From an uncultured Sphingosinicella sp. (GTDB lineage: Bacteria > Pseudomonadota > Alphaproteobacteria > Sphingomonadales > Sphingomonadaceae), in contig CAMPIH010000014.1 in the NCBI GenBank assembly GCA_946886275.1, positions 1 through 23,985 of the forward strand: a DNA stretch of 23,985 nucleotides. The letters run 5' to 3'. The notes beneath the pieces were generated by a model, which had not been told where the DNA came from, made no database searches, and worked only from the letters and a program-made list of their open reading frames with translations. This document shows, piece by piece, positions 14,828 through 23,203 of the stretch (the first letter of the stretch is position 1; the number at the start of each line of letters is the position of its first letter). A program made the position numbers and the translations under genes.

Positions 14828-14953
14828 TTAGATCGCCTCGTCACCAGCGTCAGCGACCGACTCTATGTCCTGCCCAACACCGCGGACCGTATTGCAGCCA
14901 GCGAGGACGAGGGAGACGCCCAGGCCGATCAAGACGAGCGCTGTACGAAACAT
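14828..14953 (-). CDS. Entericidin A/B-like small lipoprotein
   Basis: A 41-codon reading frame encodes a short lipoprotein: MFRTALVLIGLGVSLVLAGC, then NTVRGVGQDIESVADAGDEAI. The first part is a lipoprotein signal with lipidated Cys20. The mature part, C-N-T-V-R-G-V-G-Q-D-I-E-S-V-A-D-A-G, is the entericidin signature (CNT..G.G.D...G). An AAGGA ribosome binding site sits about eight bases before the ATG. Entericidins are tiny envelope lipoproteins, described in E. coli as a toxin/antidote pair; in alphaproteobacteria single copies are common and their role is undefined. It lies between fsa and the TonB receptor on the same strand. It is too short for many gene callers. Confidence 0.87.
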   Translation of the reverse strand: MFRTALVLIGLGVSLVLAGCNTVRGVGQDIESVADAGDEAI

Positions 14954-15024
14954 GATGATATTCCTTCTGGATTGGAGGTTTGACGCCGGAGTGCAGATTT
15001 CGGCGGTTCAGAGACGCAAAGCGA

Positions 15025-15042
15025 CTGAGCTGCTCCGCTCAG
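15025..15042 (-). terminator. Stem-loop overlapping the fsa stop codon
   Basis: Perfect 6-bp arms CTGAGC (15025-15030) and GCTCAG (15037-15042) flank a six-base loop. The fsa TGA is in the right arm. No run of T follows on the minus strand, so it may be a processing or weak termination hairpin between fsa and the entericidin gene and not a classic terminator. Confidence 0.3.
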
Positions 15043-15692
15043 GCGATCTTCTGGCCGGTCTTTTCCCAGTCGGCGAGAAAGGCCTTCAGGCCTGAATCGG
15101 TGAGCGGATGCTTGAACAGCTGGCGGATCACCGCCGGCGGCGCCGTCATGACGTCTGCGCCGATCTTGGCCGCTTCGAAGACATGGATCGGGTGGCGGAT
15201 GCTGGCGGCGAGGATCTGGGTCGCGAAATCATAATTGTCGTAGATCAGCCTGATGTCGGCGATCAGCTCCATTCCGGTCTGGCCGATATCGTCGAGCCGG
15301 CCGAGGAAGGGCGAGATGAAGCTTGCTCCGGCCTTGGCGGCGAGAAGCGCCTGGTTCGCCGAGAAGCACAGGGTGACGTTCACCATCGTGCCGTCGCCGG
15401 TCAGCTTCCGGCAGGTCTTCAGCCCGTCCACCGTCAGCGGCACCTTGACCGCGATATTGTCGGCGATCTTCCTGAGCACCTCCGCCTCGCGCATCATCGT
15501 GTCATGATCGAGAGCGACGACCTCGGCCGAGACGGGGCCTTCGACGATCCCGCAAATCTCCCTCACCACCTCGAGGAAGTCCCGGCCGGCCTTGTGGACG
15601 AGGCTGGGGTTGGTGGTGACTCCGTCGAGCAGGCCGGTCTCGGCCAGATCGCGGATCTCTTCGGTGTCGGCGGTATCGACGAAGAATTTCAT
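15039..15692 (-). CDS. fsa: Transaldolase / fructose-6-phosphate aldolase (TalC/FSA family)
   Basis: Members of this short transaldolase subfamily transfer or cleave dihydroxyacetone units of fructose-6-phosphate through a Schiff base; many bacterial ones are true transaldolases of the pentose phosphate pathway. The 217-residue protein starts [20 protein letters not shown], typical of the family, and has GVTTNPSLV (about 24-32), the Schiff-base K83 in [39 protein letters not shown] and [15 protein letters not shown]. The ATG at 15692 has AAGGA upstream; the longer open frame to 15752 lacks family similarity. The choice between aldolase and transaldolase activity cannot be made from what I see. 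In many alphaproteobacteria this gene lies near priA and xerC; here other genes intervene. Confidence 0.94.
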   Translation of the reverse strand: MKFFVDTADTEEIRDLAETGLLDGVTTNPSLVHKAGRDFLEVVREICGIVEGPVSAEVVALDHDTMMREAEVLRKIADNIAVKVPLTVDGLKTCRKLTGDGTMVNVTLCFSANQALLAAKAGASFISPFLGRLDDIGQTGMELIADIRLIYDNYDFATQILAASIRHPIHVFEAAKIGADVMTAPPAVIRQLFKHPLTDSGLKAFLADWEKTGQKIA

Positions 15693-15702
15693 GTTGGGGT
15701 CC

Positions 15703-15752
15703 TTGGCGGAAGTGACGGCCGGCTTGTAGGCTGAGCATCGGCACCGGAGCAA
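15703..15752. promoter_or_regulatory. Overlapping divergent promoters, fsa versus M20 peptidase
   Basis: Minus strand, for fsa: TTGCTC (15752-15747), 17-bp spacer, CTACAA (15729-15724). Plus strand, for the peptidase: TTGGCG (15703-15708), 17-bp spacer, GTAGGC (15726-15731). The two -10 hexamers overlap, so polymerase could occupy only one at a time. The fsa elements look better than the peptidase ones; both are predictions by eye. Confidence 0.35.
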
Positions 15753-15770
15753 TCGGTCGGAGGGGAAAAG

Positions 15771-17222
15771 ATGCGCTGGACGAGATTGATTCCGGTCATG
15801 CTGGCGCTAAGCGCCTTTCCCGCCGCCGCCGATCCCGCCGCCTGGATCGACGCCCACCGCGAAGCGATCCTCGCCGAATATCTGCCTCTGCTCGCGATTC
15901 CCAACGATGCCTCCAATATCGAGGACATCCGCCGAAACGCCGATCACATCGTCGCAATGATGGAAAGGCGCGGCCTTTCGCCGAGGCTGCTCGAATCGGC
16001 GGACCGGTCGGTGCCGCCGCTCGTCTACGGCGAATGGCGCGTGCCGGGGGCCGAGCGCACCTACATCCTCTACGCCCATTATGACGGCCAGCCGGTGACC
16101 CCGGAGGGCTGGACGGTGACCGCGCCGTTCGAGCCGCGCCTCGTCGGCGAAGGCGACGAGGCCCTTCTCTATGCGCGAAGCGCCTCGGACGACAAAGCGG
16201 GGGTGATGGCGATCCTCGCCGCCGTCGATTCGCTTCGGGCCGAAGGCCGGACTCCGAGCTTCAACCTCAAGATCGTCTTCGAAGGCGAGGAGGAAGCCGG
16301 ATCGCCGCATCTCGCCGATCTGCTGAAGCTTCACCGCGACACCTTGCGCTCGGACGGCTGGATCATCGTCGACGGTCCCGCCCACCAGTCGGGACCGCCG
16401 CAGCTCGCGCTCGGCGTGCGCGGCGACATCAACCTCGACCTCACCGTCCACGGACCGCTTCGCCCGCTCCACAGTGGCCATTACGGCAATTGGGCGCCCA
16501 ACCCGGCAATGATGCTTGCCGAGCTTCTCGCCTCGATGAAGGACGAGACCGGCCGGGTGACGATCGCCGGCTTCTACGACGACGTCGTCCCGCTGACCGA
16601 GGCGGAGCGCGCCGCGATCGGCGCCATCCCGGCGCCCGACGATCAGCTCAAGCGCGAGCTTGGGCTGAACTGGACGGAAGGCGACGGAGCGAGCCTGACC
16701 GAGCTGATCCAGCAGCCGTCCCTCAACATCAACGGCATCCGAAGCGCCGATGTCGGCCGCAACGCGCGCAACGTCATCCCGACCATCGCCTCGGCGACGC
16801 TCGATCTTCGGCTCGTTCTCGGCAATTCGCCGCAGCGCCAGGTCGAGCGGGTGATCGATCATGTCCGGGCCCAGGGCTTCACCGTGCTCGATCGTGAACC
16901 GACGGCGGATGAACGGCGGACTCATCCGAAGATCGCCACGATCGTCGCCGGCCACGGCTATCCGGCGGAGCGCACGAGGCTCGATCACCCGCTCGCTCTG
17001 TCGCTCGCTCGGGCGCTCGGCGACGAAGACCACAGGATCATCCTCCCGACGCTCGGCGGAAGCCTTCCGCTCTATCTGATCCGCGAGGAGCTCGGCGCGC
17101 CGACCCTGGTGCTCGGCCTCTGGAACCACGACAACAACCAGCATGCCGAAGACGAAAATGTGCGGCTCCGGAACCTGTTCGGCGGCATCTCGGCGATCGC
17201 CAGGGTGATGACGATGGAATGA
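15771..17222 (+). CDS. Secreted M20 family dinuclear zinc dipeptidase/carboxypeptidase
   Basis: The 483-residue protein has a signal peptide (cleavage likely after PAAA, residue 20), so it should act in the periplasm. M20 metal and catalytic residues are present: H103 and catalytic D105 (YAHYDGQP), bridging D140 (SASDDKAG), catalytic E174 and metal E175 in EGEEEAGS, D201 (IVDGP), and H458 near the end (NQHAEDE). A lid/dimerisation domain sits between about 210 and 370 with the LHSGHYGN block used in substrate binding by the carnosinase/PepV branch. GAGGGG upstream of the ATG is the ribosome binding site. Substrates are probably dipeptides or related amides; the exact one is unknown. Its stop overlaps the MATE start (ATGA), so the two products may work together. 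Confidence 0.94.
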   Translation: MRWTRLIPVMLALSAFPAAADPAAWIDAHREAILAEYLPLLAIPNDASNIEDIRRNADHIVAMMERRGLSPRLLESADRSVPPLVYGEWRVPGAERTYILYAHYDGQPVTPEGWTVTAPFEPRLVGEGDEALLYARSASDDKAGVMAILAAVDSLRAEGRTPSFNLKIVFEGEEEAGSPHLADLLKLHRDTLRSDGWIIVDGPAHQSGPPQLALGVRGDINLDLTVHGPLRPLHSGHYGNWAPNPAMMLAELLASMKDETGRVTIAGFYDDVVPLTEAERAAIGAIPAPDDQLKRELGLNWTEGDGASLTELIQQPSLNINGIRSADVGRNARNVIPTIASATLDLRLVLGNSPQRQVERVIDHVRAQGFTVLDREPTADERRTHPKIATIVAGHGYPAERTRLDHPLALSLARALGDEDHRIILPTLGGSLPLYLIREELGAPTLVLGLWNHDNNQHAEDENVRLRNLFGGISAIARVMTME

Positions 17223-18559
17223 TCGGCGCGGCGGAGACCCGGGCGTTTCACGCGGCGATCTGGGCGATCGCCTTGCCGGCGATGCTGACCAACGTCGCAA
17301 CCGCCTTGTTCGGACTCGCCGATCTGTGGGTGATCGGGCAGCTCGGCCAGGCCGAGGCCCAGGCCGGGGTCGAGGTCGGCGCCAAATATATGATGGGGCT
17401 TCTCGTCGTCTTCAATTTCCTGAGGACTGGCACGATCGCGCTCACCGCCCAGGCGGCGGGCCGAGCGGACGAGTCGGGCCAGGCCCAGGCGCTTCTCCGG
17501 GCAGGCGCCCTGGCCGCGATCATCGGCCTTTTGCTGCTCGCGCTAATGCCGGTCGCGATCCCGTTCGGGCTCGACCTGCTCAATGCGAGCGGCGCGGTGG
17601 CCGCGGAGGCCCGGACCTATGTCGGGATACGCTACTGGGGCGGCGCCCTGTGGCTGCTCAACGCCGTCCTCGTCGGCTGGCTGATCGGCCGGCGTCAGGT
17701 GAAGATCGTCCTCTATGTCGAGGTCGCCGCCAATCTCGTCCATATCGGGCTCGACTGGCTGTTCGTGCTCGGCCTCGGATGGGGCGTGGCCGGAGTCGCG
17801 ATCGCGACCCTGATCTCGGAAGCCGGCAAGCTGGCGGCAGTGGCGATCGCCGCCGCTCGCGAACCGCCGGCGGCCGCCGCTTTGGCGCTGGCGCGAGAGC
17901 GGTCGACCTGGGCCGGCGGAGCGCTCGCAGCGCTGCTCCGGCTCAACCGCGACCTGTTCATCCGGACCCTGCTCCTGACCGCTGCGATCCTGCTCATCAC
18001 CCGCGACGGCGCCCATGAAGGCGCGGTCGTCCTCGCCGCCAACGGAATCCTCTACCAGCTGTTCATCCTTTCGGCCCTGATCCTCGACGGCTTCGAGAGC
18101 GCCGCCCAGGTCCTGTGCGGGGAGGCGGTCGGCGGCCGGGACCGAGACCGCTTCGACCGGCTCGTTCGAGCCCTTCTGCTCTGGGGTCTCGCCTTCGGGA
18201 TGATCGTCAGTCTCGTCTACTGGCTCGCCGGCCCCGCCTTCGCGGCCAGCTTCAGCACCGATCCCGCCGTCGTCGCCACCACCCTCGACTATGTCGGCTG
18301 GGCGGTGCTCCTTCCGGTTCTCGGGGTGACGTCCTACGTCTTCGACGGAATCTATGTCGGAGCGACCTGGACCCGGGCCATGCTCCTGACGATGGCGGCG
18401 GCCTTCGCGGTCTATGCGCTGCTACTTGTGGCGACCGGGCCGCTCGGCAATCACGGCCTTTGGCTGTCCTTCTCGATCTTCCTCGCCGTTCGCGCCGCGG
18501 GCCAGGCGCTGCTCCTGCCACGGCTCACCCGAAAAGCCTTCGCCGGAGTGACGGGCTAG
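17219..18559 (+). CDS. MATE family efflux transporter, DinF-like branch
   Basis: MATE proteins export organic compounds in exchange for H+ or Na+. The 446-residue protein shows about twelve hydrophobic segments in two similar halves, with ALPAMLTNVATALFGLADLWVIGQLG at the start, MGLLVVFNFLRTGTIALTAQAAG (about 59-81), which is the pattern of the DinF subgroup, and an equivalent second-half segment VLAANGILYQLFILSALILDGFESAAQVL. The ATG overlaps the peptidase TGA by four bases, so its synthesis depends on the peptidase gene. No repeats or truncation. Its TAG stop is part of a CTAG shared with the convergent DUF4197 gene. Substrate cannot be inferred; the coupling suggests a peptide-like or amide compound. 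Confidence 0.93.
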   Translation: MIGAAETRAFHAAIWAIALPAMLTNVATALFGLADLWVIGQLGQAEAQAGVEVGAKYMMGLLVVFNFLRTGTIALTAQAAGRADESGQAQALLRAGALAAIIGLLLLALMPVAIPFGLDLLNASGAVAAEARTYVGIRYWGGALWLLNAVLVGWLIGRRQVKIVLYVEVAANLVHIGLDWLFVLGLGWGVAGVAIATLISEAGKLAAVAIAAAREPPAAAALALARERSTWAGGALAALLRLNRDLFIRTLLLTAAILLITRDGAHEGAVVLAANGILYQLFILSALILDGFESAAQVLCGEAVGGRDRDRFDRLVRALLLWGLAFGMIVSLVYWLAGPAFAASFSTDPAVVATTLDYVGWAVLLPVLGVTSYVFDGIYVGATWTRAMLLTMAAAFAVYALLLVATGPLGNHGLWLSFSIFLAVRAAGQALLLPRLTRKAFAGVTG

Positions 18560-19227
18560 AAGATTCCGAACACGCTCGCGATCACCGGATCGCCGGTCTC
18601 GCGCGGATTGGCCCGGATCGCGGCTTCCTCGCGGCCGATGGCGCGGTAGATGCCGCGCGCGGCGCTTTCGGAGACGTGGCGCTGAAGCCCGGAGAAATTG
18701 ATCCCGGTGGCGGCCTGAACCACCCGGTTGATGATCCCGTCGTCGAGCACCCGAAGCGCCTGGCCGACGCCTGGAAACATGACGTCGACGATCGCATTGC
18801 CCATCGACCTTTCGAGGAAATCAGTCGCCGCGGTGGGTCCGCCGCGGACCAGGGAGACGGCGTCGGAGAAGCTCATGTTGCGGATCGAATCATAGACCAC
18901 CGGCGCGGCCGCTTCCGCGGCATCGGCGGCAGCCCGGTTCATCAGCGACAGCAACTGGTTCTGGATCAGCGAGCTTCGAAGCAGGGCTGAGGCGACGCTG
19001 CCGGCGCCGCTCAGCTGCGGCGGAAGCGGGATCCGCGCCAGATCGTCCTGGAAGAAGCCATTGTCCTGGAGGAGACGGGCAAAGGCGCGCTGCGACGAGA
19101 TGGTCAGAAGACGCCGAATCGCGTCCTCGAAGCCGAACCCGCCCATCGTGGCGCAGCCCGGAAGAGCCAGCAGCGGGAAAGCGAAGCCCGCAGCGATCAC
19201 GCTCCGGCGGTCAAGCAACAGGTCCAT
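18556..19227 (-). CDS. DUF4197 family lipoprotein
   Basis: The 223-residue protein starts at an ATG preceded by GGAGGAAGAA, a strong ribosome binding site that rules out the longer open frame. A lipoprotein signal ends in LLALPGC (Cys25). The mature part is helical and carries the DUF4197 pattern: QRAFARLLQDNGFFQDDLARIPLPPQL, LLSLMNRAAADAAEAAAPVVYDSIRNMSFSDAVSLVRGG, ATDFLERSMGNAIVDVMFPGV, and a C-terminal SGLQRHVSESAARGIYRAIGREEAAIRANP. Function is unknown in the family; the position of the signal indicates an envelope location. It is divergent from priA and convergent with the MATE gene. Confidence 0.91.
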   Translation of the reverse strand: MDLLLDRRSVIAAGFAFPLLALPGCATMGGFGFEDAIRRLLTISSQRAFARLLQDNGFFQDDLARIPLPPQLSGAGSVASALLRSSLIQNQLLSLMNRAAADAAEAAAPVVYDSIRNMSFSDAVSLVRGGPTAATDFLERSMGNAIVDVMFPGVGQALRVLDDGIINRVVQAATGINFSGLQRHVSESAARGIYRAIGREEAAIRANPRETGDPVIASVFGIF

Positions 19228-19271
19228 TTCTTCCTCCGGTGAAACGACTTCCCGAAAACGGACGAGCACCG

Positions 19272-19286
19272 CCGATGTTGCATCGG
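19272..19286. promoter_or_regulatory. Inverted repeat in the DUF4197-priA divergent gap
   Basis: CCGATG-TTG-CATCGG is a perfect 6-bp palindrome with a three-base centre, 64 bp before the priA ATG and 45 bp before the DUF4197 ATG. It could be an operator for a dimeric regulator acting on either gene; nothing in the window names one, and a chance palindrome of this size is possible. Confidence 0.25.
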
Positions 19287-19349
19287 TTGAGACCGGGTTC
19301 GGCCGATCCGCCCTTCCGGAAGCGATCGCAATGACGTTATGGCCCGACG

Positions 19350-21515
19350 ATGAGCCGTGCCCGTGTCATCCTCCTCAATGCCGCGCTCGGGCCGCTCGAC
19401 TACCGGGTTCCTCACGGCATGGCGGTCGAGCCCGGATCGATCGTCGTCGCGCCGCTGGGTCCGCGCCAACTGGTCGGCACCGTCTGGGAACCGGAGCGGC
19501 TCCAGACCGAGGAGGTCGGCGACAACCGGCTCCGGCCCCTGCTCCAGGTCTTCGACCTGCCGCCTCTGGCGGCGCCGCTTCGCCGCCTGATCGAGTGGAC
19601 GGCCGATTATTATCTCGCCCCGCTCGGCGCCGTCCTTCGGATGGCCCTTCCCTCCTCGTCGGCGCTCGAAGGAGCGCGGACGATCACCGAATATCGCGCC
19701 ACCGGCCATGTCCCGGACCGGCTCACGCCGCAGCGCGCCCAGGCGCTCGAGCGGATCGGCGATCGGCTCGGCCTGATCCGCGAGCTGGCGATCGTCGGCG
19801 GCGTTTCGGACGGGGTCGTCCGCGGCCTGGTCAAGGCCGGGGCGATCGAGCCGGTAGAAGTCTCGCTGGACGATCCCTTCCCGCTGCCCGACCCGGACCA
19901 CGCGCCGCCGTCCCTGGAGTCCGCCCAGAAGCAGGCGTCCGAGGTTCTGGCCAAATTGGTGGCGTCGGGCGGGTTCGATCCGGTCCTGCTCGACGGGGTC
20001 ACCGGATCGGGCAAGACCGAAGTCTATTTCGAGGCGGTGGCGCAGGCCCTTCGCGAAGGCCGCCAGACCCTGGTCCTGCTCCCCGAAATCGCCCTCACCG
20101 AGCCTTTCCTGAAGCGCTTCGCGGCACGCTTCGGCTGCGAGCCGGTCGCCTGGCATAGCGGCCTTCGCCAGTCGCAGCGGAGACGCGCCTGGCGCGCAAT
20201 CGCGTGCGGCCAGGCCAAGGTCGTCGTCGGTGCCCGCTCGGCCCTGTTCCTGCCCTATCGGAAGCTCGGCCTGATCGTCGTCGACGAGGCCCACGAGACG
20301 AGCTTCAAGCAGGAGGACGGAGTCCAATATCATGCCCGCGACGTCGCCGTGATGAGGGCCAAGTTCGAGGACGTGCCGATCGTCCTCGCCTCGGCGACCC
20401 CGGCGATCGAGACCCGCCATCTCGCCGAGACCGGAACCTATAAGGAGCTCAAGCTGCCGGCGCGCTTCGGCGGCGCCAAGCTGCCCGAGCTCGCCGCCCT
20501 GGACCTCATCCAGGATCCGCCGCCGCGCGGCCGCTGGCTCGCTCCGGCGCTGGTGACGGAGCTCGAGGCCAATCTCGAGGCCGACGAGCAGTCCCTCCTC
20601 TTCCTCAACCGGCGCGGCTATGCGCCGCTGACCTTGTGCCGGCATTGCGGCTACCGCTTCCAATGTCCGAACTGCACGAGCTGGATGGTCGAGCACCGCT
20701 TCACCCGCCGGCTCGCCTGCCACCATTGCGGCCATGTCATGCCGACTCCCAAGGCCTGCCCGGAATGCGGCGAGGAGGACAGCCTGGTCGCCTGTGGCCC
20801 CGGCGTCGAGCGTATCGCCGACGAAATTCACGAGCTCTTCCCCGAGGCGCGAACGGCGGTGGTGACATCGGACACGATCTGGTCGCCGGCCAAGGCCGCC
20901 GAGTTCGTCGCCCGGATGGAGGCAGGCGAGATCGACATCGTCGTCGGCACCCAGCTCGTCACCAAGGGCTATCATTTCCCGAACCTCACTTTGGTCGGCG
21001 TGGTCGACGCCGATCTTGGTTTGTCCGGCGGCGATCTGAGAGCGGCGGAACGCACCTTCCAGCAGATCCAGCAGGTGTCCGGCCGCGCCGGTCGCGGCGA
21101 CAAGCCGGGACGCGTGCTCGTCCAGACCCACGATCCGTCAGCGCCGGTGATCCAGGCGCTGGTGAGCGGCGACAGCGAAGGCTTCTACGCCGCCGAGACC
21201 GAGGCCCGGCGCGAGGCCGCGATGCCGCCGTTCGGCCGGCTGGCGTCGATCATCGTCTCGGCCGAGGACCAGGCGCGGGCCACGGAAGCGGCGCGGATGA
21301 TCGGCCGAACCGCGCCCCGCCACGACAATATGGCGGTGTTCGGCCCCGCCCCGGCGCCGCTGGCGATGCTCCGCGGCCGCCATCGCCATCGCCTGCTCGT
21401 CCATGCCGCCCGCTCGGTTCCGGTCCAGGACATCATTCGCGACTGGCTCGGGGCGCTCGAACTGCCGCGCGGCGTAAGGGTGGCGGTCGACGTCGATCCC
21501 TATTCCTTTCTCTGA
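19350..21515 (+). CDS. priA: PriA, replication restart helicase (primosomal protein N')
   Basis: PriA recognises stalled or collapsed forks and reloads the replicative helicase. The 721-residue protein has the 3'-end DNA-binding domain (about 1-100), a winged-helix region (to about 185), the superfamily-2 helicase core with Walker A GVTGSGKTE (216-224), the VDEAHETSFKQ box (311-321), LASATPA, and a zinc region of eight cysteines (C430, C433, C439, C442, C457, C460, C470, C473) inserted between helicase lobes. Late motifs include GTQLVTKGYHFPNLTLVGVVDAD and QQVSGRAGRG. The C-terminal domain ends VAVDVDPYSFL as usual. The start has only a weak ribosome binding site; no alternative start lies near. 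Confidence 0.98.
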   Translation: MSRARVILLNAALGPLDYRVPHGMAVEPGSIVVAPLGPRQLVGTVWEPERLQTEEVGDNRLRPLLQVFDLPPLAAPLRRLIEWTADYYLAPLGAVLRMALPSSSALEGARTITEYRATGHVPDRLTPQRAQALERIGDRLGLIRELAIVGGVSDGVVRGLVKAGAIEPVEVSLDDPFPLPDPDHAPPSLESAQKQASEVLAKLVASGGFDPVLLDGVTGSGKTEVYFEAVAQALREGRQTLVLLPEIALTEPFLKRFAARFGCEPVAWHSGLRQSQRRRAWRAIACGQAKVVVGARSALFLPYRKLGLIVVDEAHETSFKQEDGVQYHARDVAVMRAKFEDVPIVLASATPAIETRHLAETGTYKELKLPARFGGAKLPELAALDLIQDPPPRGRWLAPALVTELEANLEADEQSLLFLNRRGYAPLTLCRHCGYRFQCPNCTSWMVEHRFTRRLACHHCGHVMPTPKACPECGEEDSLVACGPGVERIADEIHELFPEARTAVVTSDTIWSPAKAAEFVARMEAGEIDIVVGTQLVTKGYHFPNLTLVGVVDADLGLSGGDLRAAERTFQQIQQVSGRAGRGDKPGRVLVQTHDPSAPVIQALVSGDSEGFYAAETEARREAAMPPFGRLASIIVSAEDQARATEAARMIGRTAPRHDNMAVFGPAPAPLAMLRGRHRHRLLVHAARSVPVQDIIRDWLGALELPRGVRVAVDVDPYSFL

Positions 21516-21520
21516 CGGAT

Positions 21521-21549
21521 TTGCGATCAGCAGATCACGGGGTTAGGAA
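21521..21549 (+). promoter_or_regulatory. Candidate promoter for the HExxH/TPR protein
   Basis: TTGCGA (21521-21526), 17-bp spacer and TAGGAA (21544-21549) fill most of the 59-bp gap after priA. A start near 21556 would give a leader of about 20 nt containing the GGGGGTAAG ribosome binding site. Confidence 0.3.
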
Positions 21550-21574
21550 CAGGATAGTTTCTGGGGGTAAGAAC

Positions 21575-23152
21575 ATGATTCGGCTCATTTTCCTGGCGCT
21601 CGCGCTGACCGTTCAGGCAGGCGTGGCGGAAGCACGCTGGCGCGAAGCGAGCACCCGCCACTTCCTCATCTATTCGGAAGGCAGCGAGGCCGAGCTTCGC
21701 CAGGCGGCAGAGCAGATCGAGCGTTATGACAGCATGCTTCGAGTGGCCACCGGAGTCAGTGATCCCGATCGAAGCCCGGCGACGAGAGTGACCATCTTCT
21801 ACGTCCGGGACGCTACAAAGGTCAGGGAGCTGGCGGGCGCCCGCGACAGCGGGATCTGGGGCTTCTATCTGCCTCACGCGTCGGGCGGGATCATCTTCTC
21901 ACCGCGGATCGACTATCGCTCGGGACGAAGGGACAGCGTCAACCGCTTCCACAACTCGCCCGGAGCCGACGAGACCTTCACCGCCCAGTCGGTGCTGCTC
22001 CACGAATATACCCACCATTTCATGTTCAACAATTTCAACTTCGGAGCGCCGCGCTGGCTTTCCGAAGGCTATCCGGAATTCTTCTCGACCGCCCGGTTCG
22101 AAGAGGATGGCAGCATGACGATCGGGATTCCGCCGGCGGAACGCGGCCGAGAGATCGAGACCGGGAGCGACATCAATGCCGAGCAGATCCTGCTTCGACC
22201 GCAGGACAATTGGCGGGTCGACGGAATCTACGCGATCGGCTGGCTGATGAGCCATTATCTGACTCTCCATCCCGACCGGATGGGCCGGGAGCTGCTCGCT
22301 TATTACCGGGCGCTCTCTTCGGGCCAGTCGCCGGAGCAGGCGGCGTCCGTGTTCGGCGACCTTGGCCGCCTCACCTCGGACCTTCGCGAATATCGCCGGG
22401 CCCGCACGTTCAACGTCGCGCGCATTCCCGCCGAGCGCCTTTCGACCGGCACGATCAGCATCCGGGAGCTGAGCGACGCGGAAGAGTCCATCATGGACGT
22501 CAGGATGCGCTCCAAGCGCGGAGTCAGTCGGGACCAGGCGGAATCGCTCGTCCGGGAAGCGCGCCGAGCCGCCGAGCCTTATCCCAACGATCCGTTCGTC
22601 CAGGTGAGTCTGGCCGAAGCGGAATATGACGCGCGCAACTATGACGCCGCCGAGGCGGCCGCCGACCGGGCCATCGCGGCCGATGCGACGCTCGTCGACG
22701 CGCACCTCTACAAGGCCCGCGCGATCTGGGCCCGGCTCGAGGCGGCGGAGGACAAGAATCCCGAATCCTGGACGGAAGTGAGGCGGATCATCGCCCGCGC
22801 CAATCGCCTCGATCCCGGCGATCCGGAACCGCTGATGCTCTATTATCAAAGCTATGAGCCATCCGGCGCGGAGCCGACCGAAAACGCCGTCAACGCCCTG
22901 ATCCAGGCGCACGAGCTCGCGCCCCAGGCGGACGGATTGCGGATTCTCGCGACGAGGGAATTGCTTCGCCGGAACGAGGCTCGGCGCGCCGCTCTGGCGT
23001 GGGGGCCGCTCGCCAGCAGCGGCCATGGCGGGCGGAACCGAGACGAGTTCGAGGCGGTCACCGCCTTGATCAGGGCCGGCGATACCGCGGCGGCGCTGAC
23101 CAGGCTCGACGCCCTCCGCGCCGAGGCTGAACAGGACGCCGAGGACGAATAA
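21575..23152 (+). CDS. Secreted HExxH gluzincin-like metalloprotein with TPR repeats
   Basis: The 525-residue protein has a signal peptide (cleavage likely after VAEA, residue 20) and starts at an ATG with GGGGGTAAG upstream; the frame is open further back only as a shadow of priA. A DUF1570-like peptidase region (about 20-270) contains the zinc site H143-E144-Y-T-H147 with a third ligand E164 in WLSEGYPEFF, 17 residues downstream, the gluzincin spacing. A strand reading WREASTRHFLIYSEGSE at the start of the domain is also characteristic. The C-terminal half (about 330-525) is a helical TPR-like array (AAEPYPNDPFVQVSLAEAEYDARNYDAAEAAADRAIAAD). It probably acts in the periplasm; substrate and protease activity are not established. 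The next gene encodes another secreted protease. Confidence 0.85.
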   Translation: MIRLIFLALALTVQAGVAEARWREASTRHFLIYSEGSEAELRQAAEQIERYDSMLRVATGVSDPDRSPATRVTIFYVRDATKVRELAGARDSGIWGFYLPHASGGIIFSPRIDYRSGRRDSVNRFHNSPGADETFTAQSVLLHEYTHHFMFNNFNFGAPRWLSEGYPEFFSTARFEEDGSMTIGIPPAERGREIETGSDINAEQILLRPQDNWRVDGIYAIGWLMSHYLTLHPDRMGRELLAYYRALSSGQSPEQAASVFGDLGRLTSDLREYRRARTFNVARIPAERLSTGTISIRELSDAEESIMDVRMRSKRGVSRDQAESLVREARRAAEPYPNDPFVQVSLAEAEYDARNYDAAEAAADRAIAADATLVDAHLYKARAIWARLEAAEDKNPESWTEVRRIIARANRLDPGDPEPLMLYYQSYEPSGAEPTENAVNALIQAHELAPQADGLRILATRELLRRNEARRAALAWGPLASSGHGGRNRDEFEAVTALIRAGDTAAALTRLDALRAEAEQDAEDE

Positions 23153-23164
23153 GGTCCCGCTCAA

Positions 23165-23194
23165 CTTGCGCCGGACCGCCCCGGCTCACTAAAG
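23165..23194 (+). promoter_or_regulatory. Candidate promoter for the trypsin-like protease gene
   Basis: TTGCGC (23166-23171), 17-bp spacer and CTAAAG (23189-23194) in the 51-bp gap after the TPR metalloprotein gene. The -10 is only about 10 bp from the ATG at 23204, so transcription would begin almost at the start codon. The -10 resembles the CTAAGG seen ahead of rph and gshB. Confidence 0.35.
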
Positions 23195-23203
23195 GGGCGG
23201 GCG

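Noticed and set aside
14474..14983. 169-codon plus-strand frame across the receptor start and the entericidin gene
   Set aside because: It runs antisense to the signal peptide of the receptor and to the entericidin-like gene, and its translation has no domain character.
19197..21131. 644-codon minus-strand frame opposite priA
   Set aside because: Antisense shadow of priA, which has Walker A, DEAH and eight zinc-binding cysteines in frame.
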